The notes below the pieces were generated by a model, which was not told the origin of the DNA, ran no database searches, and saw nothing but the letters and a program-made list of their open reading frames with translations. Below, in pieces: positions 13,213-23,048 of a stretch of DNA of 64,000 bases (position 1 is its first letter; each line of letters begins with the position of its first letter). This stretch comes from Bacteroidota bacterium. GTDB taxonomy: Bacteria > Bacteroidota > Bacteroidia > Chitinophagales > Saprospiraceae. The DNA is taken from the NCBI GenBank assembly GCA_016124585.1, contig WGNL01000013.1, forward strand, positions 1-64,000. The letters are read 5' to 3'. A program made the position numbers and the translations under genes.

Positions 13213-15087
13213 TCAATCTTCCTCGTCTTTTTCACCAGCCTTTTTTCCCCATCCGTTGTTGTCCCTGTCCACATCCAGCAGCCGTTGTGATGCGTCAATT
13301 TCAATGCGGGAAATATTCTTGTATTTTTCATCCAAGGTAAATCCATAAGTTGGGTGCGTCCAACGCCAATCTGGCAGTACGGTATATTTGTCACCAGTGA
13401 ACTCTGTCCCTTTCTTTGCCCCACGCATAATGTCTAGTGGAATATTATAGATATGCTTTTTGCCGTCTTTAAGGGTTACGGTCACATCCAAAGGCATTGG
13501 CATCAAGCCAATACGTTCCAGCACCACTTTCGTTTCTTTACGGTTGGCTTTTTCAACCGATTTGATGCCATAATCGATGGTCTTAGTAGTGTACACAAAA
13601 TACTCCTTGAACCAATCCAATTCCAATCCTGATTCTTTTTCCATGATTCTAATAAAATCATTGGCGTTTGGATGTTTAAATTTCCAGGTGTTAAAATAGG
13701 TTAGCATAGCTTTGTCAAAAACAGGTTTGCCCATGATATACTGTAATTCATGAAGCAATACATGACCTTTGATATAAGCCGCTACGCTATAAGCTGCATT
13801 GGTTGTAAAATGGTCAGCATGTATGGAAAGCGGCTCTTCCCTTCCTGCTTTATTGAATCTTATCAAAGTATTATTTGCATCCAGATGGGGGCTATCATCT
13901 GGTTTCCCTCCAATAATGCCCTCCTGCTTAAGGTAATTTTCTACTTCGGCGGTGGCATATTCTGTGAAACCCTCATCCATCCATGCATATAGACTTTCAT
14001 TGCTGCCCAACAAACCATAAAACCAGGCATGTAATGATTCATGAATAAAGGTGCCGATTCCTGCGCCTCCTGCCAAAAAAGTAGCCATTGGGTACTCCAT
14101 TCCCCCATCTCCACCTTCTAAAAAGGAGTACGCTTTATAAGGAAATTGCCCAAAATGTTCGTTCACATAATCAAAGGCTTTGTCCATTTGCGCAGGCGCA
14201 GCTTCCCAAGTTTTATGAGTTTTGTCATTGTCTTCATATAAAAAATGGAAGACGAGACCATCCTTCCTTTTATAGACCACATGCTTATAATCGGGGTCAG
14301 CAGTCCATGCAAAATCGTGCACGTTTTCTGCTTTCCAATGCCATGTGAATTTGTCACCTTTTTCTGGGCGCATGGCAGTACCTTCTGGTTCATAACCGTA
14401 GCCAATATTTCCGCCGTTTTGTAAGATGCCGCTTGCTCCCAAAATATACTTTCGGTCAATGGTGATATTGACGTCAAAATCGCCCCAAACCCCATAAAAC
14501 TCACGGGCCACATAGGGGTTAGCATGCCAGCCTTGATAGTCATACTCACAAATTTTGGGATACCACTGTGACATCGAGAACTCAATGCCATCGGCACTGT
14601 TCCATCCAGAGCGGCGAATCTGGAGTGGCACTTGCGAATTGAAATCCATTTCAAAGGTTACCGTCGAATTGGGTTTGATGGACTTCGGCAACTCTACCTC
14701 CAAAATGGTTTCGTTAACCTCGTATTTACAGGCTTTCCCGTCCATTTTTAGGGAATTGATTTTGTGCCAACCATATTCATCCGGCTTTAATTTGCTGATG
14801 CGGTCCTTAACCCGCCCATCAGGGTCGGGCAAATTCAAGCTGCGCACGTCCATGTTGCTGCCTGGTTGAAAAGCATTGAAATAGAGATGAAAAAACACCC
14901 GGTCCAGTTCGTCGGGAGAGTTGTTGGTGTACTTGAGGGTTTGTTTGCCCTTGAACTGGTGCTTGGCTGCATCCATGTCAATGTCCATGTGGTAGTCCAC
15001 TCGTTGCTGCCAGCGATCGGGTTGGGCAGAGAGCGTTAATTTTACAAATAAAGTCAAGAAAACAAGAAGAAATGCTTTGTGCTGCAT
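13213..15087 (-). CDS. M1-family zinc metallopeptidase, exported
   Basis: A protein of 624 residues with a signal peptide ending in LTLSAQ. The aminopeptidase signature GGMEYP is a variant of GAMEN. The zinc site is H349-E-S-L-H353 with E372 in DEGFTEY, exactly the HExxH-x18-E spacing of family M1. An N-terminal beta-saddle domain (about 30-230) precedes the catalytic part, and the C-terminus is rich in acidic residues. It should cleave peptides in the periplasm or outside the cell; no T9SS sorting domain was seen. Its start is supported by a promoter at 15115-15148. It converges on the YfiT-like gene. Confidence 0.9.
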   Translation of the reverse strand: MQHKAFLLVFLTLFVKLTLSAQPDRWQQRVDYHMDIDMDAAKHQFKGKQTLKYTNNSPDELDRVFFHLYFNAFQPGSNMDVRSLNLPDPDGRVKDRISKLKPDEYGWHKINSLKMDGKACKYEVNETILEVELPKSIKPNSTVTFEMDFNSQVPLQIRRSGWNSADGIEFSMSQWYPKICEYDYQGWHANPYVAREFYGVWGDFDVNITIDRKYILGASGILQNGGNIGYGYEPEGTAMRPEKGDKFTWHWKAENVHDFAWTADPDYKHVVYKRKDGLVFHFLYEDNDKTHKTWEAAPAQMDKAFDYVNEHFGQFPYKAYSFLEGGDGGMEYPMATFLAGGAGIGTFIHESLHAWFYGLLGSNESLYAWMDEGFTEYATAEVENYLKQEGIIGGKPDDSPHLDANNTLIRFNKAGREEPLSIHADHFTTNAAYSVAAYIKGHVLLHELQYIMGKPVFDKAMLTYFNTWKFKHPNANDFIRIMEKESGLELDWFKEYFVYTTKTIDYGIKSVEKANRKETKVVLERIGLMPMPLDVTVTLKDGKKHIYNIPLDIMRGAKKGTEFTGDKYTVLPDWRWTHPTYGFTLDEKYKNISRIEIDASQRLLDVDRDNNGWGKKAGEKDEED

Positions 15088-15114
15088 GTGATAGTTTTTT
15101 TAAAATTTGCCGTA

Positions 15115-15148
15115 CAAAGGTAGCCAAATACCCCATTTTTTTGACCAA
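15115..15148 (-). promoter_or_regulatory. Candidate promoter of the M1 peptidase gene
   Basis: On the minus strand TACCTTTG (15115-15122) matches TAnnTTTG, with TTG at 15146-15148 spaced 23 nt upstream, slightly longer than usual. The implied transcript start lies about 20 nt before the ATG at 15087. Confidence 0.5.
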
Positions 15149-15232
15149 CACCCCATAAGGTCAACTGGCCTTGCTCTAGCAAACGACAAGGCCGGGGCGA
15201 ATAAGATGCAGCTAATTTGGATTTGAAACTGG

Positions 15233-15679
15233 TTAACTTTTAGGAAGGTACTCCCATTCCCATACTGCTCCATCATCGGGGTCTTGGACGGTTCCAAGCA
15301 GTACAAAGCCGTTTTTTTCTAAAATACGGGTAGAATAATTCTGTTCAGGCAGGGTTCTGGCAGTAATTCTTACGGACGGGTCAGTCTGTTGTGCCAATAA
15401 GACCAATTGCCGACAAATCTCAGTACCAATTCCCTTTCTTCGATGTGCTTCAAATGTGCCATAGGCAATTTCCGCAACCTTGTCATTTGAAAGCCCCTTG
15501 AAGGCCGCATTGCCAACCAATTCACCATTTAATTCTACAAAATAACCAATCCAAGGTGGTTTATAACCGATTTTTTGGAAATAATCCACGGTCATTTGCA
15601 AGTATTCTTCAGCATGTGCTTTAAACAAGGGAATTGCCAGATTGTCTTCAACATTGTCCAAAATTGGGAGTAATTTCAT
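15233..15679 (-). CDS. GNAT-family N-acetyltransferase (RimJ/RimL-like)
   Basis: A protein of 148 residues. The sequence AIPLFKAHAEEYLQM is followed by FVELNGELVGNAAFKG (beta strands 2-3) and the acetyl-CoA loop EAHRRKGIGTEICRQLV. The end YSTRILEKNGFVLLG is the usual GNAT strand 6-7 region. The substrate is unknown; relatives modify small molecules or protein N-termini. It lies between the PsbP-like gene upstream and the M1 peptidase downstream on the same strand. Weak hairpin-forming sequence with GGCCTTG and CAAGGCC lies at 15167-15193 after its stop. Confidence 0.85.
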   Translation of the reverse strand: MKLLPILDNVEDNLAIPLFKAHAEEYLQMTVDYFQKIGYKPPWIGYFVELNGELVGNAAFKGLSNDKVAEIAYGTFEAHRRKGIGTEICRQLVLLAQQTDPSVRITARTLPEQNYSTRILEKNGFVLLGTVQDPDDGAVWEWEYLPKS

Positions 15680-15694
15680 TCGGTACAGCCAGTT

Positions 15695-16225
15695 TTATTT
15701 AATTGTAAATGTGCTCATTATCTTTTCGCACAATAATTGTGCATTGGGAAATTTTTCTCTTTCAGCTGTGAAAGTAAGCAGGAAAGCTTCACCATCGACC
15801 ATCCAATAAAATTGTTCTAACTGCAATTCATGCCCATCTTGTTCAGCTTGATAAATCATTTTGTAATATGGCGGTGAAGCAGCATTGTTTTTATCCATAG
15901 AAACAACTTGAAATCCAGCTATCCTTTGTCTTAATTGTCCGAATATCAAATTTGCATAGGAGTCCAAATCAAGTCCATATTCAGATAGATTTTGCGAATT
16001 AAGGTTGATATTTTCCTGAAATCCATCATTTCTTTTAGACGCAGGAGGAGACAGGATAAATGTAGTTCCTTGTGCTCCGCTTAAATCTAAAATCCAATCA
16101 GCTGGATACTGAATGGAAAAAACAGTTGTGTCCAATGTTTTCCACTCTTCCAAGGTTTGTGAAAATAAAGAATGACAGGCCCCGACCATAAGGGTCATTA
16201 ACAGTTTTGAACGAAAATTTGACAT
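15695..16225 (-). CDS. Exported PsbP/DcrB-like protein
   Basis: A protein of 176 residues. A signal peptide ends around HSLFSQ. The body begins FSIQYPADWILD, the typical first strand of PsbP/DcrB-like folds (DUF1795), and ends LLCEKIMSTFTIK as those domains do. No catalytic residues are expected; such proteins occur as small periplasmic or lipoprotein accessory factors. It precedes the GNAT gene by only 15 bp on the same strand, so both may be co-transcribed. Function is not predictable from sequence. Confidence 0.7.
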   Translation of the reverse strand: MSNFRSKLLMTLMVGACHSLFSQTLEEWKTLDTTVFSIQYPADWILDLSGAQGTTFILSPPASKRNDGFQENINLNSQNLSEYGLDLDSYANLIFGQLRQRIAGFQVVSMDKNNAASPPYYKMIYQAEQDGHELQLEQFYWMVDGEAFLLTFTAEREKFPNAQLLCEKIMSTFTIK

Positions 16226-16343
16226 TTGCTTATCAGATTGAGTTTGAAGGAAACTACATCAATAAAAGACAGTGCCAAGCTTCTGTAGCTAGATAAATCT
16301 TGAGGCATTGGCCTATATTTACCTCTCAAAATTGCACTTGCCA

Positions 16344-17891
16344 ATGAATCAACCACTTGATGATGCCCATGAACGCCTGAACCAACTTGAGCTGGAAAAC
16401 ATTCGATTGAGGGCAGAGTTGGAGGCTCGCAAGGCTATGAATACGACTGGAAAAACAGTTGGGAAACTGGTAGCGGGCACCACTACAAGACTGATGGTAG
16501 GCAAGGGCCTAAAAGCAAGTTTTCGAAAACTGCTCGATGAACTGCCTGGCGGCAAGGTTTCCAAAGATACCATTGCTGAAATAATGACCCATTTTATTTG
16601 GCGGGTGACCCGAATTGGCACATTTGCTATCATAATGGGGTTAGCACCACTGCTCATTCTTATCGTGCAGACTTGGATTCTCAATCGGCAAAACAATGAA
16701 CTTGATGTTCAGAACAAACTGATTAGTCGGCAAAACGAACGACTCGACCAGCAAATTAACCTTGAAGAAGGAAACCGCCGTAGTTCGCTAGTATTGTTTA
16801 TGAGCAATATCATGGACAATATGGATATGGAATTGCGCAATAATTCAAAACGTATACTGAGCGAGGCACTAATTGGACGGATTGTTTCCCTCAGCCAGTC
16901 CATGCGCCCATACCGATACCTAGAAAATGACTCGCTGACGAGCAGGCAACTAAGCCCTGAGCGTGGCCAACTGCTTTTTACCCTCGTCAACAGCAACCTT
17001 GACAAATCCACTTACGACCGCATTTACGCTCGTGCTAACTTTAATTATGCCGACTTGCGGGAAGCCAATTTTGAAGAGGCTTACCTTCGTGGGGCTCAGT
17101 TGGCGCACTCCTCTTTTTCAAACGCCAATTTCAATTTTGCAGACCTGGAGAACGCCGACCTTTCCAATGCGTGGCTAGAACAGGCTACCTTCCGCAATAC
17201 TTCCATGAGCGGAATCAATCTCTCCAATGCAAATCTTCGGGAAAGTCGGATGGAGAAAATTGTGATGCACGATGGCAACTTGAGCCAAGCCGACCTACGG
17301 CAGATTTATTTGGAAGGTGATTTCACGGGGACAAATCTTGAGAATGTGAAGCTGCAAAAAGCATCACTTGTTGATGTTGACCTTGAAGGTTGCTATTTTC
17401 TTTCCTTGTCTTGGATTGACAGCTTAAAATTTCTTGATGTAAAGGGGCTGCGTTTTGTGCGGGATATTTATTTCCCAAATCCAGAAGTGCGCAAAAAAGG
17501 CTTCGTGGTAGACTCCGTATATGCATTGCGTCTAGATCCTGCTTCAGAATTGGCAAGGATGCGCAGGTGCAGCCAAGCTATTGTAAACCTGCTGGAAAGC
17601 AACCCGAAGGTGCAACAACTGCAACGTCAAGCGAGGGAACAGGGTCAATCTCTGACTTTTTATCCTACCAAGAATCCTTATGGCATGGAGGATTTGGGTA
17701 TAGCAAAAGATAGTATATGGATTTACCGTCTTGGTATGAATCAACTAGATATTGCGAATACTGTGCTTTGGGTGCAATTTAATCCTCAGGAAGAAAAGGC
17801 TTGGGAAATATTCCCAGAAGAAAATAAAGCAGCCGAGACATTGATTTTTGATAAAAAAAAGTTGAAAATATTGGAAGATGCCTGTGAATAG
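16344..17891 (+). CDS. Membrane-anchored pentapeptide-repeat protein
   Basis: A protein of 515 residues from ATG 16344; the frame is open from 16308, but TATATTTA at 16314-16321 resembles a promoter element, which favours the later start. An N-terminal coiled coil (ERLNQLELENIRLRAELEAR) leads to one or two membrane segments near residues 90-125 (GTFAIIMGLAPLLILIVQTW) and a second coiled coil. About ten pentapeptide repeats of A(N/D)LxX type follow (ANFNYADLREANFEEAYL and on), forming a right-handed beta-helix. A ~140-residue C-terminal region of unknown fold follows. A role in membrane protein organisation is possible, with no direct evidence. Confidence 0.8.
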   Translation: MNQPLDDAHERLNQLELENIRLRAELEARKAMNTTGKTVGKLVAGTTTRLMVGKGLKASFRKLLDELPGGKVSKDTIAEIMTHFIWRVTRIGTFAIIMGLAPLLILIVQTWILNRQNNELDVQNKLISRQNERLDQQINLEEGNRRSSLVLFMSNIMDNMDMELRNNSKRILSEALIGRIVSLSQSMRPYRYLENDSLTSRQLSPERGQLLFTLVNSNLDKSTYDRIYARANFNYADLREANFEEAYLRGAQLAHSSFSNANFNFADLENADLSNAWLEQATFRNTSMSGINLSNANLRESRMEKIVMHDGNLSQADLRQIYLEGDFTGTNLENVKLQKASLVDVDLEGCYFLSLSWIDSLKFLDVKGLRFVRDIYFPNPEVRKKGFVVDSVYALRLDPASELARMRRCSQAIVNLLESNPKVQQLQRQAREQGQSLTFYPTKNPYGMEDLGIAKDSIWIYRLGMNQLDIANTVLWVQFNPQEEKAWEIFPEENKAAETLIFDKKKLKILEDACE

Positions 17892-17933
17892 TAATTCATT
17901 TATTAATAGGCCACTGTAAACTAATTGCCAATT

Positions 17934-19223
17934 TCATTGGTGAACAAGGACAATATCTTTTAATTCCAATTTTGTAAGCAGCCATTGTTTTAGTTTAGTA
18001 GCATCCATAGAATCCAATTCAGATGGACTTTGGTAAAGCATTACACCTACTATTTGCATGGAATCAGTACCTTCATTAAAACTATGCTTTGCCATAGATA
18101 AATTATGGATTGAAGGAAATAAAACCTTACTCTCAGCCAACAAATGTGCGTTATCAAATTTATAGTTTAGCAATTCATTTTGAAGCTTTTTAGCTAAAGT
18201 CTCCGTTTCATTATCCGCTATTTGTTTACGTCCTAGTTCGTTGAGAATATCATTTTTTAAATCCACTGTATCACGGCGTATTTTCAGTTTTGAGTTTTCA
18301 ATTTGGTAGTATTTCATTTTGTCATTAAGCACTTTCTCATCGTTATCATTCAGTTTTTCCAAACAAGCCAGCTCAATTTTCTTTGGGTTTGTTGAAAGGT
18401 CCGTTTTTTTATAGATAACTGTGTAACCTTTTTGCGTCAGCTCATTATCGATATATTCAGTTACATGCTGGCTGAATTTTTTTTCATTATAGAGTTTATA
18501 GGCAAAATAAAAACTGGGGATTATTAATAAAAATATTAGAGTTGAAATTCCAAATTTCACCTTCTTTTCTTGGGATTCGTCTATATTTTTGGCAAGTGGA
18601 TATTTCAAATACTTAACAATAAAAAAAGTGGCAATACAGATAAAAAAGCAGTTAATAGTATATAAATATATCGCACCAAAAAAATAAGACATTTTCCAAA
18701 TGGCAATCCCATAGCCTGCCGTGCATAATGGTGGCATCAAAGCTGTAGCAATAGCCACACCTGGTATCGGATTCCCTTTTTCCACCCTTGTAATGGCAAT
18801 AACACCTACCAAGCCACCAAAAAATGCTATCAACACATCATAGATATTCGGAGAAGTTCTGGCTATCAACTCGGATTGAGTCTCTTTGAAGGGCGTTATC
18901 AAAAAGTACAGACTAGCAACAGCCAAACTGACGGAAGTTGCGATGAATAGATTTTTAAGTGACTTTTTTAAAAGTGGGAAATTATATGTGCCTAAGGCAA
19001 ATCCAGCACCTACAATTGGCACCATCAATGGGGATATCAACATGGCACCAATAATCACTGCAGTTGAGTTCACATTGAGACCAATGGAGGCGATGACGAT
19101 TGCACAGGCTAAAATCCAAAGATTGGCACCTCGGAATGAAACATTAGCCACTACATCTGAAAGGACTTCCTTCTTATTTTCCTCGCCCCGATGTAAGTCA
19201 AAATAGTTGAGCAAATTGTTCAT
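17934..19223 (-). CDS. DUF389-family membrane protein
   Basis: A protein of 429 residues. The signature of the TIGR00341/DUF389 family is visible: LNVNSTAVIIGAMLISPLMV, GVIAITR, and PIPGVAIATALMPPLCTAG. Six to seven transmembrane segments lie between residues ~30 and 250. A soluble C-terminal half of ~180 residues (after FYFAYKLYNEKKFSQHV) is probably periplasmic. The transport role is not established for the family. It stands between the pentapeptide protein (convergent) and the GNAT-nitrilase gene (same strand, 109 bp upstream). Confidence 0.85.
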   Translation of the reverse strand: MNNLLNYFDLHRGEENKKEVLSDVVANVSFRGANLWILACAIVIASIGLNVNSTAVIIGAMLISPLMVPIVGAGFALGTYNFPLLKKSLKNLFIATSVSLAVASLYFLITPFKETQSELIARTSPNIYDVLIAFFGGLVGVIAITRVEKGNPIPGVAIATALMPPLCTAGYGIAIWKMSYFFGAIYLYTINCFFICIATFFIVKYLKYPLAKNIDESQEKKVKFGISTLIFLLIIPSFYFAYKLYNEKKFSQHVTEYIDNELTQKGYTVIYKKTDLSTNPKKIELACLEKLNDNDEKVLNDKMKYYQIENSKLKIRRDTVDLKNDILNELGRKQIADNETETLAKKLQNELLNYKFDNAHLLAESKVLFPSIHNLSMAKHSFNEGTDSMQIVGVMLYQSPSELDSMDATKLKQWLLTKLELKDIVLVHQ

Positions 19224-19332
19224 GCGGTGAATTTAAACAAAGAATAATTCTTAAATAAAGAAGACAATGTTTATAAAGTAATCAGTCAAACATCTTAATC
19301 AATTTGCTAAAGTTCACATCAATTCGTTTAAT

Positions 19333-20862
19333 TTATTTTTGCGGCAATTTCACTACTTCATAAATGTCGGTTCGCCTGTCTTTTAGATTCTTAACAGCAC
19401 CATAATTATGGAGTTCTTTTAATAAGTCTATATCAACATCTGATATTAGAACCATTTCTGTATTTGGTGTAGCTTTGGAGGCAATTCCATCTGGTGGAAA
19501 AGAAAAGTCACATGGACTAAAAACCATTGACTCTGCATATTGCATATCCATATTGTGAACCTTGGGCAAGTTACCTACACTACCAGCAATAGCTACATAG
19601 CATTCATTTTCAATCGCCCTGGCTTGGGCACAATAACGCACCCTTGAAAAACCATGCTGAGTATCAGTTAGAAAAGGAACAAATAGTATGCTCATACCTT
19701 CCATTGCCAACAATCTGCTAAGCTCTGGAAACTCGCTGTCATAACAAATTAGAATGCCAATTTTACCGCAATCGGTATCATAGGTTTTTATTTTTGTTCC
19801 GCCTTTCATTCCCCAAATCCGCTCTTCGTCAGGTGTTACATGTATTTTTTCATAGCGTTCAATGGTGCCATTCCTTTTGCACAAATATCCAACATTGTAT
19901 AATACATTATCAACTAGTTCGGGCATACTTCCTGTAATAATATTAATATTATAGGCGATAGATAATTTTGAAAATTCTTGAACTATTGGCTGGGTGTATT
20001 CTGCTAATTTGCGTATCGCTTCAGCTTCTGCTAGGTCGTTGTAGGCTGCCATAAGTGGTGCATTGAAAAACTCAGGAAACAATGCAAAATCACTTTTGTA
20101 AGCACTTAATGCATCCACAAAATATTCCGCCTGCTCAAGAACTTCTTTTAAGCTATTATAAGGCCGCATTTGCCACTGAATCAAGCCCAGTCGCACAATT
20201 GTTTTAGAGACATTGATATTTTTTGTTGGCTTTTCATAGTAAATATTGCTCCACTTTAACAAAACTGCATATTCTTGAGAAGCCTTATCACCTTCTAGAT
20301 AGCCTTGTAGTACTTTAATGGCATGGAAATCATTGGATAATTGAAAATTAAGCACGGGGTCATGGATTTCTCTAAGTTTAACTTTTTCAATATAGGTTTT
20401 GGCGCTCATTTCTTCTGCATATTTGTGGTAATTGGGAATCCTGCCACCAAATACAATTCCTTCCAAGTTAAGCTTTTCACACAATTCTTTGCGATATTCA
20501 TATAATCGCCTACCCAATCTATTTCCTCTGTATTTCGGCCGTATAAATACATCTATTCCATAAAGAATATTGCCACTGTTAGTATGGGTATTAAAACTAA
20601 AATTTCCTGTTATTTCACGGTAAGTATGTGAATCTTTAAAATCATCAATATTGACAATGATAGCTAAGGCGCAGCCTGCAATTTGTCCATTAACTTTCAA
20701 TGCAACTTGACCTTCAGGAAACTTATCAACCAGCGCATCAATATGATGTTGCTTCCAATATGCATCTGGCATTGTGGAATATGCCTCTATCATCGTTTCT
20801 TTAACTTCTTCGTAATCTACTTTTTTTAGTAGCTCTAATTCAATTTTCTGTATCAATTCCAT
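19333..20862 (-). CDS. GNAT acetyltransferase fused to carbon-nitrogen hydrolase (nitrilase superfamily)
   Basis: A protein of 509 residues. Residues ~1-190 form a GNAT domain (acetyl-CoA loop IRPKYRGNRLGRRLYE). Residues ~220-509 form a nitrilase-type amidase with the Glu-Lys-Cys triad: E in LFPEFF, K in YEKIHVTPDE, and C373 in ILICYDSEFPE. Such fusions are known as bifunctional proteins of unclear substrate; the hydrolase should cleave an amide and the GNAT may acetylate the same kind of amine. The frame is open to 20925, but the promoter -7 element lies at 20923-20930, so the ATG at 20862 is the likely start. Confidence 0.88.
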   Translation of the reverse strand: MELIQKIELELLKKVDYEEVKETMIEAYSTMPDAYWKQHHIDALVDKFPEGQVALKVNGQIAGCALAIIVNIDDFKDSHTYREITGNFSFNTHTNSGNILYGIDVFIRPKYRGNRLGRRLYEYRKELCEKLNLEGIVFGGRIPNYHKYAEEMSAKTYIEKVKLREIHDPVLNFQLSNDFHAIKVLQGYLEGDKASQEYAVLLKWSNIYYEKPTKNINVSKTIVRLGLIQWQMRPYNSLKEVLEQAEYFVDALSAYKSDFALFPEFFNAPLMAAYNDLAEAEAIRKLAEYTQPIVQEFSKLSIAYNINIITGSMPELVDNVLYNVGYLCKRNGTIERYEKIHVTPDEERIWGMKGGTKIKTYDTDCGKIGILICYDSEFPELSRLLAMEGMSILFVPFLTDTQHGFSRVRYCAQARAIENECYVAIAGSVGNLPKVHNMDMQYAESMVFSPCDFSFPPDGIASKATPNTEMVLISDVDIDLLKELHNYGAVKNLKDRRTDIYEVVKLPQK

Positions 20863-20922
20863 GAGTTTTAAATGATGCTTATTTTTTTGTTGAACTGTTT
20901 CACCAATTACAATCAAAGTTGG

Positions 20923-20955
20923 CAAAGATAATAACTAATAAATTAACGAGGTCAA
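20923..20955 (-). promoter_or_regulatory. Promoter of the GNAT-nitrilase gene
   Basis: On the minus strand TATCTTTG (20923-20930) with TTG (20953-20955) 22 nt upstream fits the Bacteroidota promoter form. A second TATCTTTG at 20953-20960 could be an alternative -7 element. The implied transcript start is near 20916, about 54 nt before ATG 20862. Confidence 0.6.
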
Positions 20956-21041
20956 AGATACTTGTATCTTCTCTCTGTTATAAATGAAACAATTTACAAA
21001 CATTATCAGCAGACTGTTGTTCATTTCAAAAATTTTAATCA

Positions 21042-22409
21042 ATGTCAAAAATTAACTTGTTTTGGTTTCGAAGGGATTTAAGATTAACAGACAACGCTGG
21101 GCTTTATCATGCTCTAAAAGCTAGGTTACCCGTTTTGCCTGTATTTATTTTCGATCAAGATATCCTTGAGGATTTGGAAGAAAAATCTGACGCTAGAGTA
21201 ACATTTATTCACCAAGAAATCGAAAGATTGAATGAAGAGCTAATTGATTTAGGAAGCACCATCCTAGTCAAAATTGGTAAGCCTGTGGAGGTTTGGATGG
21301 AAATTATCAAAACTTATCAAATTGAAACTGTTTTCACAAATCATGATTTTGAACCTTATGCTATTAAACGTGACAATGAAGTAAAATCATATCTAAATAA
21401 GCAAGGGATTGACTTTTTGACCTTTAAAGACCATGTGGTGTTTGAAAAGAATGAAGTGTTGAAAGATGATGGTCAGCCCTATACTGTTTTTACTCCGTAC
21501 AGCCGGAAATGGTTATCAAAACTGGAAAGTAAGTGGTCAAAAATCACAAATGAGAATGGGGAACAGACCAGACTTTCATTCTACCTCAAGCCCTACCCTA
21601 GCTTAAAACTTGCTGACAACTTTTTGAAAATCAACCATTTACAATTACCAACACTGGAAGATATTGGATTCAACAAATCCAATATTGCGTTCCCTGCTAG
21701 AACAGTTACCCAAGGGATTATCAAACATTATAACGAAACTAGGGATTTTCCGGGGTTGGATGGAACCTCTAAACTAGGGCTGCATTTTCGGTTTGGCACT
21801 ATCAGTATTCGTGAAAAAGCTAGTAAGGCGTTGAAATTAAATAAAACCTTTTTAAATGAATTAATTTGGCGGGATTTCTATGCCATGATATTAAGCCACT
21901 TCCCATATGTGGTAGGGAAACCGTTTAGACCAGAATATGAAGGTGTAAAATGGTTGAATAACGAAACAGATTTTGAGGCATGGTGTAATGGAAAAACAGG
22001 TTTTCCATTGGTTGATGCAGGTATGAGAGAGCTCAATACGACTGGCTATATGCACAATCGAGTACGAATGGTCACTGCTAGTTTTCTTACGAAACATTTA
22101 TTGATAGATTGGCGATGGGGTGAAGCATATTTTGCCAAAAAACTTTTGGATTATGATTTGGCAAGCAACAATGGAGGCTGGCAATGGGCTGCAGGCTGTG
22201 GTACGGACGCAGCGCCATATTTCCGCATATTTAATCCTGAGGCGCAATTGCAAAAATTTGATAAAGACCTTAAATACATCCGTAAATGGGTGCCAGAATA
22301 TGGAACACCTGATTATCCAGCACCTATTGTTGACCATAAAATGGCAAGAGAAAGATGCTTAAATGCCTATAAAATTGGTTTAAAAAATGATCTAGGATAT
22401 TCTGATTAA
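21042..22409 (+). CDS. phrB: Deoxyribodipyrimidine photo-lyase (class I)
   Basis: A protein of 455 residues, normal for the family. The N-terminal photolyase domain opens NLFWFRRDLRLTDN. The FAD-binding C-terminal half shows LGLHFRFGTISIRE, ELIWRDFYAMIL, GFPLVDAGMREL, TGYMHNRVRMV and the closing GGWQWAAGCGTDAAPYFRIF, which contain the FAD contacts and electron-transfer tryptophans. It uses blue light to split pyrimidine dimers in UV-damaged DNA. It converges with the broken msrB gene, with only 25 bp between stops and no clear terminator. Confidence 0.93.
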   Translation: MSKINLFWFRRDLRLTDNAGLYHALKARLPVLPVFIFDQDILEDLEEKSDARVTFIHQEIERLNEELIDLGSTILVKIGKPVEVWMEIIKTYQIETVFTNHDFEPYAIKRDNEVKSYLNKQGIDFLTFKDHVVFEKNEVLKDDGQPYTVFTPYSRKWLSKLESKWSKITNENGEQTRLSFYLKPYPSLKLADNFLKINHLQLPTLEDIGFNKSNIAFPARTVTQGIIKHYNETRDFPGLDGTSKLGLHFRFGTISIREKASKALKLNKTFLNELIWRDFYAMILSHFPYVVGKPFRPEYEGVKWLNNETDFEAWCNGKTGFPLVDAGMRELNTTGYMHNRVRMVTASFLTKHLLIDWRWGEAYFAKKLLDYDLASNNGGWQWAAGCGTDAAPYFRIFNPEAQLQKFDKDLKYIRKWVPEYGTPDYPAPIVDHKMARERCLNAYKIGLKNDLGYSD

Positions 22410-22434
22410 CTCAAAATATTTTCTCAATAGGTCA

Positions 22435-22961
22435 TTAATTCTTCTCAAACCTCATGGCTGCTGAATTCATGCAATATCGAAGTCCTGTTGGCGGTGGGCC
22501 ATCATCAAAAACATGACCCAAATGGCTGTCGCAAACCGCACATCGTATCTCAGTTCTTACCATTCCTAAGGATGTATCCTTGATTTCTTTAATAGCAAAA
22601 TCATTCACAGGCTTAAAAAAACTGGGCCAGCCGCACCCAGAATCGAATTTTGTATCTGAATCGAATAGTGGGGAATTGCAAGCCCGGCAGTAGTAGCGCC
22701 CAGTCTCATGATTATCCCAGTATGCACCAGTAAAGGGTCGCTCCGTTGCTGCTTCTCGTAACACCGAATATACTCCATAGGTGAAAGTTCAGCCTTCCAT
22801 TGAGCTTCAGTTTTCACGACTTTCGGGATTGTGTCCGCATTTACATTTGGGGAAGTAGATTGGGTTAAGTCTACTTTGTTTTTCATGCTTTGAGAATGAT
22901 GGCATGCCGCAGTTAGAAAAAGGGAGGAACTGAAGAAAATTATCATCAAATATTTCATCAT
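22435..22961 (-). pseudogene. msrB: Peptide methionine-R-sulfoxide reductase (msrB), lipoprotein type, broken by a frameshift
   Basis: The 5' part (22961 to about 22772) encodes a lipoprotein signal (SSLFLTAAC) and [16 protein letters not shown]. The 3' part in another frame gives [20 protein letters not shown] and the rest of MsrB. This includes the zinc pairs CRAC and [12 protein letters not shown], and the catalytic cysteine in [11 protein letters not shown]. The frames join at GAGTATATTCGG, where removing one AT pair would restore EYSVLRE. Both parts are otherwise intact, so the break is recent, a sequencing error, or a programmed event. The intact enzyme would repair oxidised methionine in the periplasm. 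Confidence 0.85.
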
Positions 22962-23048
22962 TGCTGTTTTAGTGAATCAATAAAACATACGCAATGAAAT
23001 CCAGTTTTGGTTTTGTCTTTTAAGCATTTTTTAAATAATGCTTGAAAA

